Shown here: in pieces, positions 41,128 through 49,509 of the stretch
Numbering within the stretch: the first letter of the stretch is position 1
How the letters are laid out: every line of letters begins with the position of its first letter
Assembly (NCBI GenBank): GCA_934590135.1
Contig: CAKTOT010000001.1
Location: 34,535 to 98,534, forward strand
Origin: an uncultured Muribaculaceae bacterium
GTDB lineage: Bacteria; Bacteroidota; Bacteroidia; Bacteroidales; Muribaculaceae
DNA length: 64,000 bases
Reading direction: 5' to 3'
Made by a program: the position numbers and the translations under genes
Notes under the pieces: generated by a model
Told to the model about the DNA's origin: nothing
Seen by the model: the letters and a program-made list of their open reading frames with translations, nothing else
Databases searched by the model: none

Positions 41128-41943
41128 TCAGCGGGCACGGACAACCAGCCAATTTGTTTGGTAGATGGAGCGCACGGCAAAGAGCAGGCGAGCCGGAGCA
41201 CCGGCATTGGCGCGGAACCATCCGTAATTCCAGCCCATACCCATATCAAGATACAGGGCATGGCGTACGCCGATGTGCAACAATGCAGACATAAAGGTAT
41301 CCATCGTGACCGGGTAACGGCATTGGATGATGCTGAACCCTTGGGAGGATTTGATGCCCTTGGCTTTGGCTGCATCATCGTCGAAGATGCATACTGCGCG
41401 ATAGATGTTTTTGTAATTGCTGAATATCGGATGGTCGTTGTAGACGTTCGTGCCGTTATATACCAAGAGCATTTGTTGGAACAGGTTGCCGCCGGCGGCC
41501 TCGGCGCGGCGAGACAGCGTTTCAAGGCTGTCCGTGGGCGCGATGATGACGTGCGTGTCGTCGCTGTACAGCAGACCGGTGTTTGCTTCGCACCGGTATC
41601 CGTGGCGAAGTCTTCCGCGGCTTACGTAGTCGCCGGCAACGTTGGCGACGTTGAAGCTCTCCTTCTTTTCACCGGTGAAGGCTGCTTCGACACACAAGCA
41701 AATTCGGGGGTCGTCAATACTCGGAATCATCGAGTCTACCAACTCGACGGAGCTTCCGGATGTGTTGATGTCCAGTCGCAAAAAGCTTTTGCCGTCCACA
41801 TCGATGATAGACTGAGAGACTATGGAATCGGCGACACCGGAAGCATCGGTGCCGTCAGTAGGTCCTGTGTGTGAACAAGCGGCAGCGAATGCCGTCAAGC
41901 ATGCGATCTGTATGCCGATCGCGCATAGGTGTAGAAGTTTCAT
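41128..41943 (-). CDS. Lipoprotein with phosphodiester glycosidase-like (NAGPA/DUF2233) pattern
   Basis: The 271-residue product has a lipoprotein signal (TAFAAAC, Cys23). The C-terminal half contains RYPVTMDTFMSALLHIGVRH, then ALYLDMGMGWNYGWFR. This resembles the PF09992 fold of N-acetylglucosamine-1-phosphodiester glycosidase and related exopolysaccharide proteins, in which an 'A..LDGGGS'-like segment forms the active site; here it reads ALYLDMGMGWNYG. The assignment is by memory of Bacteroides relatives and is not certain. Its promoter is at 42082-42112. Confidence 0.6.
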   Translation of the reverse strand: MKLLHLCAIGIQIACLTAFAAACSHTGPTDGTDASGVADSIVSQSIIDVDGKSFLRLDINTSGSSVELVDSMIPSIDDPRICLCVEAAFTGEKKESFNVANVAGDYVSRGRLRHGYRCEANTGLLYSDDTHVIIAPTDSLETLSRRAEAAGGNLFQQMLLVYNGTNVYNDHPIFSNYKNIYRAVCIFDDDAAKAKGIKSSQGFSIIQCRYPVTMDTFMSALLHIGVRHALYLDMGMGWNYGWFRANAGAPARLLFAVRSIYQTNWLVVRAR

Positions 41944-42081
41944 TCGTTAGGGATAGTAGTCTTGTCCGATATGTCAATCTGTTCAGATGTTTGAAAAAAC
42001 AGGTTGTTATTAAGGTTTGTAATTCTTTAAGGGAGAAAATGCAGCCGGGCGTCGAATGTCGATGACGGTCATTTCCCGACG

Positions 42082-42112
42082 CAAAATTAAGCAATAATTC
42101 CGAAATGACAAT
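42082..42112 (-). promoter_or_regulatory. Promoter of the 41943 lipoprotein gene
   Basis: On the minus strand ATTG (42112-42109), 19 bases, then TAATTTTG (42089-42082), a full -7 match. It is about 140 bases before the ATG. Confidence 0.6.
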
Positions 42113-42226
42113 GCTGCGAGGTAAGATATTTGTGGCAAGACGTCTATCGGCTCAAATCGTTAACTGAATGCACTCCAAACTGAAATGAGTCGGCCGTGAA
42201 GTGCGGGGCTTACGACAGGACAGACA

Positions 42227-42937
42227 CTACCATTCGGTCGGCAGCATCTCGAAGGGCGATATTATTTTGACCTTCTGTCCCCGGACTTTGACATAGATTC
42301 GCCCCAGACCATCCTTGTTTTGGGGATGGGCGTAGATGCCGTCAGAGTATTCGTAGCCGGATTTTTTCATAGATTCAACGAATTTATCCACATCATCGCG
42401 GCTTGCAAAATTGATGGTAAGCAACTGGTCTTCACCGCTCAAAAATGCGATATTCGTAGACCCATTCGGCTCTTGGCGATGGGCTGTCATAAAAACAAAA
42501 GGCGTCATCTCGTCGACATCCGCCGGACGTTCGAACCGCTTGACGGTGAAGCCGAGCGACTTCAGTACCTCACCGGCCTTAGCTCGAAATCCTACGCCCA
42601 TATTTCCGTCAAGCACTTCGACCAGTGCATACTGAGTCAGAGGCGCGACAGATGATGCCTCATTCGCCTCCGCCGAGGCCGGTGACAGCTCGGCACCGAT
42701 GTCCGATAGACTTGCCGTAAGGCCCTCGCTTCGGTCAGCCGCAGCGTCAGCCTTAGACGCTGTTGTTTCAGAGGACGTCTCATCCGTAGCGTCTGCACTC
42801 TTATCCGCCTTGTCTGCGGAGTTGCATCCGCCGGCCAATACCGCGATGACGATAGAGGCAAGTGTAAGTGCCTTCTTGTAAATCAAACCGTAAGACCTTT
42901 GTCGTGTATTGTGCGTTTCGTCTGATTGCTTTTTCAT
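42227..42937 (-). CDS. Lipoprotein of unknown function
   Basis: The 236-residue product has an unusually long N-terminal region before its lipobox (VLAGGC, Cys38). A low-complexity segment rich in Ala, Asp, Ser and Thr covers about 40-105. The compact C-terminal domain (about 115-236) reads YALVEVLDGNMGVGFRAKAG, then TPFVFMTAHRQEPNGSTNIA, and IYVKVRGQKVKIISPFEMLP. I recognise no family. The start at 42937 is set by the signal peptide and lies 118 bases after the promoter at 43055-43062. Confidence 0.62.
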   Translation of the reverse strand: MKKQSDETHNTRQRSYGLIYKKALTLASIVIAVLAGGCNSADKADKSADATDETSSETTASKADAAADRSEGLTASLSDIGAELSPASAEANEASSVAPLTQYALVEVLDGNMGVGFRAKAGEVLKSLGFTVKRFERPADVDEMTPFVFMTAHRQEPNGSTNIAFLSGEDQLLTINFASRDDVDKFVESMKKSGYEYSDGIYAHPQNKDGLGRIYVKVRGQKVKIISPFEMLPTEW

Positions 42938-43054
42938 TTTACTAAGTTGTGGGTAAGGTGTTGTGACTATTCGAGTAGAAGTGTTGTGATGCTCTTGGCT
43001 AATGATAAGATGTCGTTTATTAATGTTATCGGAGAGTTTCTTGTAATTCGAAGG

Positions 43055-43062
43055 CAAAGTTA
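43055..43062 (-). promoter_or_regulatory. Promoter -7 box (TAACTTTG) of the 42937 lipoprotein gene
   Basis: The plus strand reads CAAAGTTA. A partial -33 (GTTG on the minus strand, 43086-43083) is 20 bases upstream. Confidence 0.5.
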
Positions 43063-43171
43063 CAACTTATTGATGAATAGAGCAACTCATTGTTTCATAG
43101 TTATATAAATTTTTGTCAGGAATGCTTCGTCCGTCATTGTCACGGATGAAATCCGAGACAACGAGGGTGGT

Positions 43172-44122
43172 TTAGAAGCGGGCGGTGAGGGCGAAGCCGG
43201 CGCAGCGGGTGCCCAGCATGGGGGAGATCGTCAGCGAGGGGGTGTCGGCACGGGCGGCGGCTTTTTCGCGAGCAACGCGGCGCGCCGGGTTGCGGTCAAG
43301 GAATCCGACGAATTCGTTGACCGGATCAACAAGAAATGCTACGATATTTCCTAAGATGGACGAGCCCCAAAGGGTGTAGTTGCGGTCTACGATATGGCGC
43401 TTGATGCGGTAGAAGCCTTCGCCGATGCAACTGCCTACGAGCGGCGTCACAAACAGGTCTTGTATCGACGGCCGTTCCATGAATGCTTCGATGCCGTATT
43501 CCCATCCGACATTGGATACGAGGGTGCAGTAAAGCAGTGATTGCCAGAAGTTGAAGCCGCACGAGCGTGCCGCCATAAAGTACACGCCTCCGGCGTAGGG
43601 GTGCAGTATGTAGTTGAAGTAGAACTTGTCGTGGTCCCATTCGACGCCCTTGTCTATGACGTGGTTGTACCAGCGCTTGAACAGCGGAACGTCTTGCAAT
43701 TCGGCGCGATTCCATGAGGTGGCGTCCTCGGGCAGACATTCCAGCACCAACAGCGTGCCCACAAAGGCCGAACCGAGTGCGATAGTGTTGTACCACAGTC
43801 GCTTCCAGTCGTGCGAGCGTGCCGTCCATGACGCAGGCATCTCGTAGAGGCTCACCGGTCCGGGATGTGCGCCGAGGCTCGGATTCCAGTTGCAGACGAT
43901 GCTGTCAAGTTGTAGTGGCGGCAGCGGCGCGGCGCTCGAGACATTCCATTGTAAATCCGCCAATTCGGATGCCGCAACGGCTGCCGATACCGCGGTTTTG
44001 ACCGTGGTGCCGTCAGCGATTTCGCTGCCGACGGTGTTGTCGGCGGTTTCGTCGGCGTGTGTCATCGGCGCGACAGCGAGGAATATGGCCGATAGAATTA
44101 TGCGAGATAAAGGTCTAATCAT
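43172..44122 (-). CDS. DUF3943-like outer-membrane or membrane protein
   Basis: The 316-residue product has a signal peptide (MIRPLSRIILSAIFLAVAPM). The core contains WNRAELQDVPLFKRWYNHVI, then WDHDKFYFNYILHPYAGGVY, then WEYGIEAFMERPSIQDLFVT and LGNIVAFLVDPVNEFVGFL. This matches the DUF3943 family of Bacteroidetes and Proteobacteria, whose members have conserved 'NY..HPY.G..Y...AR' and 'EY..E....PS.qDl' segments. Function unknown; several hydrophobic stretches suggest it sits in a membrane. The start at 44122 is chosen because the promoter at 44280-44308 lies within the longer frame. Confidence 0.78.
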   Translation of the reverse strand: MIRPLSRIILSAIFLAVAPMTHADETADNTVGSEIADGTTVKTAVSAAVAASELADLQWNVSSAAPLPPLQLDSIVCNWNPSLGAHPGPVSLYEMPASWTARSHDWKRLWYNTIALGSAFVGTLLVLECLPEDATSWNRAELQDVPLFKRWYNHVIDKGVEWDHDKFYFNYILHPYAGGVYFMAARSCGFNFWQSLLYCTLVSNVGWEYGIEAFMERPSIQDLFVTPLVGSCIGEGFYRIKRHIVDRNYTLWGSSILGNIVAFLVDPVNEFVGFLDRNPARRVAREKAAARADTPSLTISPMLGTRCAGFALTARF

Positions 44123-44279
44123 TCGGTGTGGTGTGTCAAAAAGCGGTTGTCGCCGTAGTATCTGTTGTTGTAGAATCTGTTGTAGTGCGTCTTGGGCGTA
44201 AAAGCATCGACGATAATACCCGGGGGCGCGTAGCGTATTGTATCGTATTATGAGTCGATGTATGGCCGAAATGACACGG

Positions 44280-44308
44280 CAAAGGTACGCCTTTTCAGGT
44301 ATAACAAA
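44280..44308 (-). promoter_or_regulatory. Promoter of the DUF3943 gene
   Basis: On the minus strand TTTG (44308-44305), 17 bases, then TACCTTTG (44287-44280). It lies about 160 bases before the ATG. Confidence 0.6.
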
Positions 44309-44534
44309 AAAATGAGAAAAGCGTTTTTCGACTTTTAGCCCAACAATTGCCCCATTTTGGCAAATATTAGCGTCTATGACCAACCGGTGTCCAGATTGTA
44401 TGCGACTCTTTGTGCGAAAAACAAATTTGCAGCTTGACGGCGGAGCGAACAGCTCGTATTTCGATAAAACATAAAAAAACAAAATGACAGGCATATAAGA
44501 TCCTCCGAATGGCGTATATAAGCAATTTTATTGC

Positions 44535-44542
44535 TAAATTTG
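44535..44542 (+). promoter_or_regulatory. Promoter -7 box (TAAATTTG) of porU
   Basis: A perfect TAnnTTTG match 86 bases before the porU ATG. No TTTG is seen at the -33 position. Confidence 0.55.
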
Positions 44543-44627
44543 CGTTATGATAGAAGGGAAGTAGGCTCCGAAGCGAATTTCGGTGTCAACTTCGTCGGGC
44601 ATATAACCAACCACACCACTCACTATC

Positions 44628-47600
44628 ATGTGTATAAATCTGACAGTCAATAGCATATATAATAATATACGGATACTCGCCTTTGTGGCGCTGCTTATGT
44701 GTGCCGTAGGGTCGGCACACGCCTTGCCGGCGGAGACTTATGCCACCAAATCGGCGTTGGCCTCCGGAAAATGGGTCAAGGTCAGCGTTGATGCCACCGG
44801 CATCTACCGTCTGACGCCCGCGACGCTGCGTCGCTGGGGCTTTGACGACCCGTCCAAGGTCAGCGTCTATGGCTACGGTGCCTACCGCACCGGCAACCGT
44901 CTGAGTGCTGCCAACTTCTATGACGACCTTCCGGCCATACCCGTGCAACGGCTTGCCGACGGCACCATTGTGTTCTATGCCTACGGCCCGACATCGTGGG
45001 AACAAACCGCGTCACGCCGATATGTGGGCGTCCAAAACGTCTACACCACAAAGGGTTACTACTATATTGGCGAGAATTCGGAAGCTCCGGCAAGTGGCGA
45101 GCCCAGGACGGTATCCTCCGAGGTCACGGGCGATATATCCGAGACATACAATGCCCGACTGCACCACGAAGTGGACGAAGTGAGCCCCGGCGAGGCCGGC
45201 GCTGCGCTTGTGGGCGAAGACTTCCGCTATACGCCCACGCGCTACTTCGATTTCAAGCTTACCGACCGCGACGATACGGACCAAAACGTATGGATGGAAT
45301 GCTCCTTTGTCTCGAAGACATACTCGGCTTCGGCGTTGCTCAAATTTACCGTCAACGGCACCAAACTGCCCGAAATATACGCCGATGCCATAGGTACGAC
45401 CAACAACTCCTCATACTACCACGGCGTAGAAGGCACGCCGCGTCACACCTTTACGCTCTCAAGCGATGATGCACGCATAGGTATCACCTACGAGCCGCAG
45501 GGCACTACCAGCGGCGCATGGCTCAACTATCTGACGCTCAACTATACGCGAAAACTACGTTTGCCCTCCACCGGTGAGGGTACGCTGCTGTTTTGGCTGA
45601 GCAATTCGGCGGCACGTCTCAGCGGCGTCACCGATGCGTCGCGTCTTCATGTTTGGGATGTCAGCAATGTGCTGGAGCCTGTGGCCGTAGAATTTAAGGA
45701 CGAAGGCTCGAGCGTACTGTGGAACAATCCCATGTATGGCTTCCGTGCCTACGCTGCATGGACAGAGGATGCCGCACTGCCCGAGCCGACACTCGTCGGC
45801 AACATCTCCAATCAGAATCTCCACGGCATTGAGGTCCCGGATATGGTGATAGTGGCGCCGGCGGCGTATACCGCACAGGCCGAGCGTATCGCCGAGTTGC
45901 ATCGCAACGATCAGATATGTCCGATGACCGTATCGGTCATCGAAGACCAGGCGATCTATAACGAATTTTCGAGCGGCAGTGCCGATGTGCACGGCTTGCG
46001 CCGCTTTTTCAAGATGCTCTATGACCGCGGCGGCGGCCTCACTCCCACCGCCGAGCATCACCTGCAGTATGTGCTGCTGATGGGGTGTGCCACCTACGAC
46101 CACCGTCACCTCACCGCCGACCTCAAGCGTATGAATACAGTGACACTACCGTCATGGGTGACCGCGACTATGCGCTCAAGCCTCAACGACAATGATGGCT
46201 TCACCTGCGATGACTTTGCAGCCATACTTGCCGATGACAGCGGCGAGAATATGGCTTACGACAAGATAAGCATATCTTTGGGCCGTCTGCCTGTACGTTC
46301 GCTTGACGAGGCTACTTCCACCGTGGACAAACTCTGCGAGTATGTCAAGTCCTCCAAAAAGACCGATTGGCGCAATCAGGTGATGATTCTTGCCGATGAC
46401 GAAGATCAAGGCATACACATGGAGCAAGCCGACAGCTTCGAGTATTACGTCAATAATTCCTCTCCGGGAGTATTCCTGAACAATAAGGTGTATATCGATG
46501 CCTTCGAAAAAGTCTCCGGCACCGTTCCGGGGGCACGCGAAGAGATGTTCCGCCTTTTGGATGCCGGTACGGCATATTGGATATACCTCGGACACGCCTC
46601 CAACCATGGTATGAGCCACGAGAAGATGCTCACCATGGAAGACATTACCGGGTTGTACCTTAAGCGTATACCTATACTTATCGCCGGGACGTGCGACTGG
46701 TTGCGCTGGGATTCGAATACGCTGAGTGCCGGCGAGATTTTCTTCCACGAACGCTATGGCGGCACTATCGCCACCATCAGTGCCACACGACCCGTATATA
46801 TCAGCGAGAATGGCCGATATATGGCCGCTTTGGGCCGCAACTTCGGCGTACGCGACGAGTATGGTCGTCTGCCCGCCATCGGCGACATCTACCGTAAGGC
46901 CAAAAACGACATACAAAGTTCGGCCGGCATCGCCAGCGACAACCATCTGCGTTACGTCCTTATGGGCGACCCGGCTATGCGTGCCGTCACCCCCTCCAAC
47001 CGCGTACGCCTCGAGAGCATAGACGGCAAGGCTTTGCCCGTCAATGTCAATGACGACAGTGCCGAGCAGATAGTCGTGTCCGCAATGCAGCGCGCCACCT
47101 TTGCCGGCAGTGTCACCGATGCTTCGGGCAACGTCCTGACAGACTTCAACGGACGCGTCTTTATCACCATATACGATGCCGATTATTCGACGACATCTTC
47201 GGGTCGCGGCACCGGTAAGCCATACACCTTCGATATGCACGGCGGAAAGCTGTATACCGGTGTGACTATGGTCAAAGACGGACAATGGAGCCTCGAGGTG
47301 GCTATGCCCGGCGAAATTGCCGACAACTTCCGCGAGGCCACGGCCAATATGTATGCCTATGCGGATGCGGACGACCGCGACGCCTGCGGCGTCAGCCATA
47401 CGTTCTACGTCTACGGTATGGACGAAAATGCTCCCGAAGACACCCAGGCTCCGACTATCGAAGCAATGTACCTCAACCATGAGAGTTTTGAGGACGGTGC
47501 CGCCGTCAACGCCGACCCCATGCTCATAGCCAAAGTAAGCGACAATGTAGGCATCAACGTCTCCACCGCCGGTATAGGTCACCAAATGACGCTCACCATG

Positions 47601-48104
47601 GGTCGCAAAATATACAATGATGTATCACAATACTATACGACCAATGACGACGGCAGCGCCGGTGGCACAATCTGCTATCCGTTGAGCGGCCTCGAAAAAG
47701 GCGAATACAGCCTGACACTCAAGGTGTGGGATACGGCGGGCAATAGCGCCGACCGTACCGTCAACTTCAATGTCAATCCTTCGGCGACACCTCATATCTA
47801 CGACATTTGGTCCGACTCGTCGCCGGCGTCGGTACAAGCCAACTTCTACCTGCGCCATGACCGTCCCGACCAGATGCTCACCGTCACCGTCACCGTATAC
47901 AATATGCTTGGACAGCCGCTGTGGAGCAATACCACCACGGGACTGTCGGATATGTATACATCCACGCCCGTGGTGTGGAACCTGACCGACGAAGCCGGAA
48001 GGCGTGTACCGCGCGGCATCTACCTATATCGTGCCGTCATCATCGGTGAAGACGGGCAGGAACAGGCCACGGCATCGCAACGCCTGGCGGTGACTGCACA
48101 ATGA
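44628..48104 (+). CDS. porU: Type IX secretion system sortase PorU (C25 gingipain-like peptidase)
   Basis: The 1158-residue product has a signal peptide (hydrophobic residues about 15-32). The N-terminal domain (WVKVSVDATGIYRLTPATLR) and the C25 peptidase domain (about 400-760) are in the PorU order. Catalytic residues are visible: H656 in YLGHASNHG and C689 in IAGTCDW. These positions nearly equal those known for Porphyromonas gingivalis PorU (H657, C690). The C-terminus (AVTVYNMLGQPLW-like strand, then RRVPRGIYLYRAVI) is a FlgD-like Ig domain serving as a retained sorting domain. PorU cleaves the tail of T9SS cargo and attaches it to lipopolysaccharide. It is followed by rex after 72 bases. 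Confidence 0.9.
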   Translation: MCINLTVNSIYNNIRILAFVALLMCAVGSAHALPAETYATKSALASGKWVKVSVDATGIYRLTPATLRRWGFDDPSKVSVYGYGAYRTGNRLSAANFYDDLPAIPVQRLADGTIVFYAYGPTSWEQTASRRYVGVQNVYTTKGYYYIGENSEAPASGEPRTVSSEVTGDISETYNARLHHEVDEVSPGEAGAALVGEDFRYTPTRYFDFKLTDRDDTDQNVWMECSFVSKTYSASALLKFTVNGTKLPEIYADAIGTTNNSSYYHGVEGTPRHTFTLSSDDARIGITYEPQGTTSGAWLNYLTLNYTRKLRLPSTGEGTLLFWLSNSAARLSGVTDASRLHVWDVSNVLEPVAVEFKDEGSSVLWNNPMYGFRAYAAWTEDAALPEPTLVGNISNQNLHGIEVPDMVIVAPAAYTAQAERIAELHRNDQICPMTVSVIEDQAIYNEFSSGSADVHGLRRFFKMLYDRGGGLTPTAEHHLQYVLLMGCATYDHRHLTADLKRMNTVTLPSWVTATMRSSLNDNDGFTCDDFAAILADDSGENMAYDKISISLGRLPVRSLDEATSTVDKLCEYVKSSKKTDWRNQVMILADDEDQGIHMEQADSFEYYVNNSSPGVFLNNKVYIDAFEKVSGTVPGAREEMFRLLDAGTAYWIYLGHASNHGMSHEKMLTMEDITGLYLKRIPILIAGTCDWLRWDSNTLSAGEIFFHERYGGTIATISATRPVYISENGRYMAALGRNFGVRDEYGRLPAIGDIYRKAKNDIQSSAGIASDNHLRYVLMGDPAMRAVTPSNRVRLESIDGKALPVNVNDDSAEQIVVSAMQRATFAGSVTDASGNVLTDFNGRVFITIYDADYSTTSSGRGTGKPYTFDMHGGKLYTGVTMVKDGQWSLEVAMPGEIADNFREATANMYAYADADDRDACGVSHTFYVYGMDENAPEDTQAPTIEAMYLNHESFEDGAAVNADPMLIAKVSDNVGINVSTAGIGHQMTLTMGRKIYNDVSQYYTTNDDGSAGGTICYPLSGLEKGEYSLTLKVWDTAGNSADRTVNFNVNPSATPHIYDIWSDSSPASVQANFYLRHDRPDQMLTVTVTVYNMLGQPLWSNTTTGLSDMYTSTPVVWNLTDEAGRRVPRGIYLYRAVIIGEDGQEQATASQRLAVTAQ

Positions 48105-48176
48105 TACATCGAAACAGATTGACAAAAAAACAAATATACGCACGACAACAGCATTAGAACCAACACGACACAACCA

Positions 48177-48827
48177 ATGCACGAAAACAACCGTCCTGCG
48201 ACAACACCGCTACCCGAGCCGACACTGCGGCGTCTGCCCTGGTATCTGGCATACCTGACGACGCTACGCACCCAGGGCCAAACCCATGTATCTTCGACCC
48301 GCATCGCCGCCGATGTGGGCGTGGATCCGTCACAGATAGCCAAAGACCTCTCATTTCTTAATATCAAAGGTAAGACCCGTATAGGCTACGAAGTGCAAGC
48401 ACTCGAGAACGAGTTGCGGCAGTTCCTTGGCTTCGGGCTTAATCACGATGCAGTGATTATCGGCGCCGGATCGCTGGGCTCGGCACTAATGCGCGACAGC
48501 GGTCTTCACCGCTACGGGTTGAATATCGTGGCCGCTTTCGATACCGATCCGGCTATAGTCGGCGGCGAAATCAGCGGTATACCCATATATCACGCCAACC
48601 GCCTTGCCGAGATATGCCAAGGCCGGGATATAGCCATAGCCGCCCTCACCGTGCCGGTGAGTGTCGCCCAGTCTGTCGCCGATGCGGCCATAGACGCCGG
48701 CATTCGCGGCATCTGGAATTTTACGCCGTGTCGCATCCGCGTGCATGGCGGTGCAGTGGTGCAAAACACCTCAATGTATTCGCATCTTGCAGTGATGTAT
48801 AATAGATTACAAGACCCGCAGCCCTGA
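48177..48827 (+). CDS. rex: Redox-sensing transcriptional repressor Rex
   Basis: The 216-residue product has an N-terminal winged helix (residues about 15-80: PTLRRLPWYLAYLTTLRTQG, VSSTRIAADVGVDPSQIAKD) and a Rossmann domain with VIIGAGSLGSAL (GAGSLG at 96-101) for NAD(H). The C-terminal NFTPCRIRV and YSHLAVMYNRL are typical. Rex senses the NADH/NAD+ ratio and represses fermentation and anaerobic genes. Placement between two T9SS sortase genes is unusual. It is 6 bases before the next gene. Confidence 0.95.
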   Translation: MHENNRPATTPLPEPTLRRLPWYLAYLTTLRTQGQTHVSSTRIAADVGVDPSQIAKDLSFLNIKGKTRIGYEVQALENELRQFLGFGLNHDAVIIGAGSLGSALMRDSGLHRYGLNIVAAFDTDPAIVGGEISGIPIYHANRLAEICQGRDIAIAALTVPVSVAQSVADAAIDAGIRGIWNFTPCRIRVHGGAVVQNTSMYSHLAVMYNRLQDPQP

Positions 48828-48833
48828 CCGGCT

Positions 48834-49361
48834 ATGAAGATACTTGCCATAGACAACGAAGGGTGTGTGCACTCCGCCGCCGACTCGGCAGTGGTGACGC
48901 GTTCGCAGCCGTGGTTCGAGCCCGACCAAGGAGCGCCGTGGTCCGGCGAAGTATACATTGCCGCCGTAGTTTCGCGCTTAGGCAAGGGCGTGGCCGAGCG
49001 TTTTGCCCGCCGCTATTACGACAGCCTTGCCGTGGTGGTGCATCCGCGGCCCAAAGTTCCCGGAAGTGTCTACGAATGGACACGTGACGGAGCCATACTC
49101 GCCGGTGACCACATTCACGTAGGCGACCTTGCCGAGCATACCGAATTGAGCATCGGCGATACGTCCTATCCGGTGGATCTTGTGCAGATGCTCGGCGAGT
49201 TTGACCGCCTGTTGTGCGATGTCTCGGAGCATCATACCATCAAGACCGGAGATATGCTGATGCTACCTTTGGCCGGAGTACCACCCATTGCGTTGGTGCG
49301 TCCGTTGACACTGGATATCGCCCTTGGCGCGGTGCGAGTGCTGCGCCTCAAAGTTCGATAG
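48834..49361 (+). CDS. Degenerate fumarylacetoacetate hydrolase-fold protein
   Basis: The 175-residue product resembles, from memory, the short FAH-family proteins of Bacteroides. SRLGKGVAERFARRYYDSLA matches 'CRLGKNIAARFAHRYYDAVT', and SEHHTIKTGDMLMLPLAGVP matches '..FFTLKTGDLLFTGTPVGV'. In true FAH enzymes the metal site needs an E-x-E before the RLGK segment and an Asp after it. Here E-V-Y replaces E-x-E and His replaces the Asp (VVVHPRPK). The chain is also shorter. It is therefore probably inactive as a hydrolase, or has a new role. It is 6 bases behind rex, so it is probably cotranscribed with it. Confidence 0.7.
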   Translation: MKILAIDNEGCVHSAADSAVVTRSQPWFEPDQGAPWSGEVYIAAVVSRLGKGVAERFARRYYDSLAVVVHPRPKVPGSVYEWTRDGAILAGDHIHVGDLAEHTELSIGDTSYPVDLVQMLGEFDRLLCDVSEHHTIKTGDMLMLPLAGVPPIALVRPLTLDIALGAVRVLRLKVR

Positions 49362-49509
49362 GTGTAGCGATATATGCCTTGATAGAAAAAGATGACGAAA
49401 GCAAGTAATCAAACGCCCATTATACGTAATCAATACGTTTCGGGCTAAAAACTGAGAAAACAGACACGACAAAATTTAGAATAATACAGCCAACAGCCAA
49501 AATCCGAAT

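Larger units (their letters stand above)
44123..44627. other. Intergenic region with two divergent promoters
   Basis: No gene is seen. It contains the minus-strand promoter at 44280-44308 for the DUF3943 gene and the plus-strand -7 box at 44535-44542 for porU. Confidence 0.65.

Noticed and set aside
46176..47585. 469-codon minus-strand frame inside porU
   Set aside because: It is antisense to a well-supported sortase with conserved catalytic residues, and no domain is recognisable.
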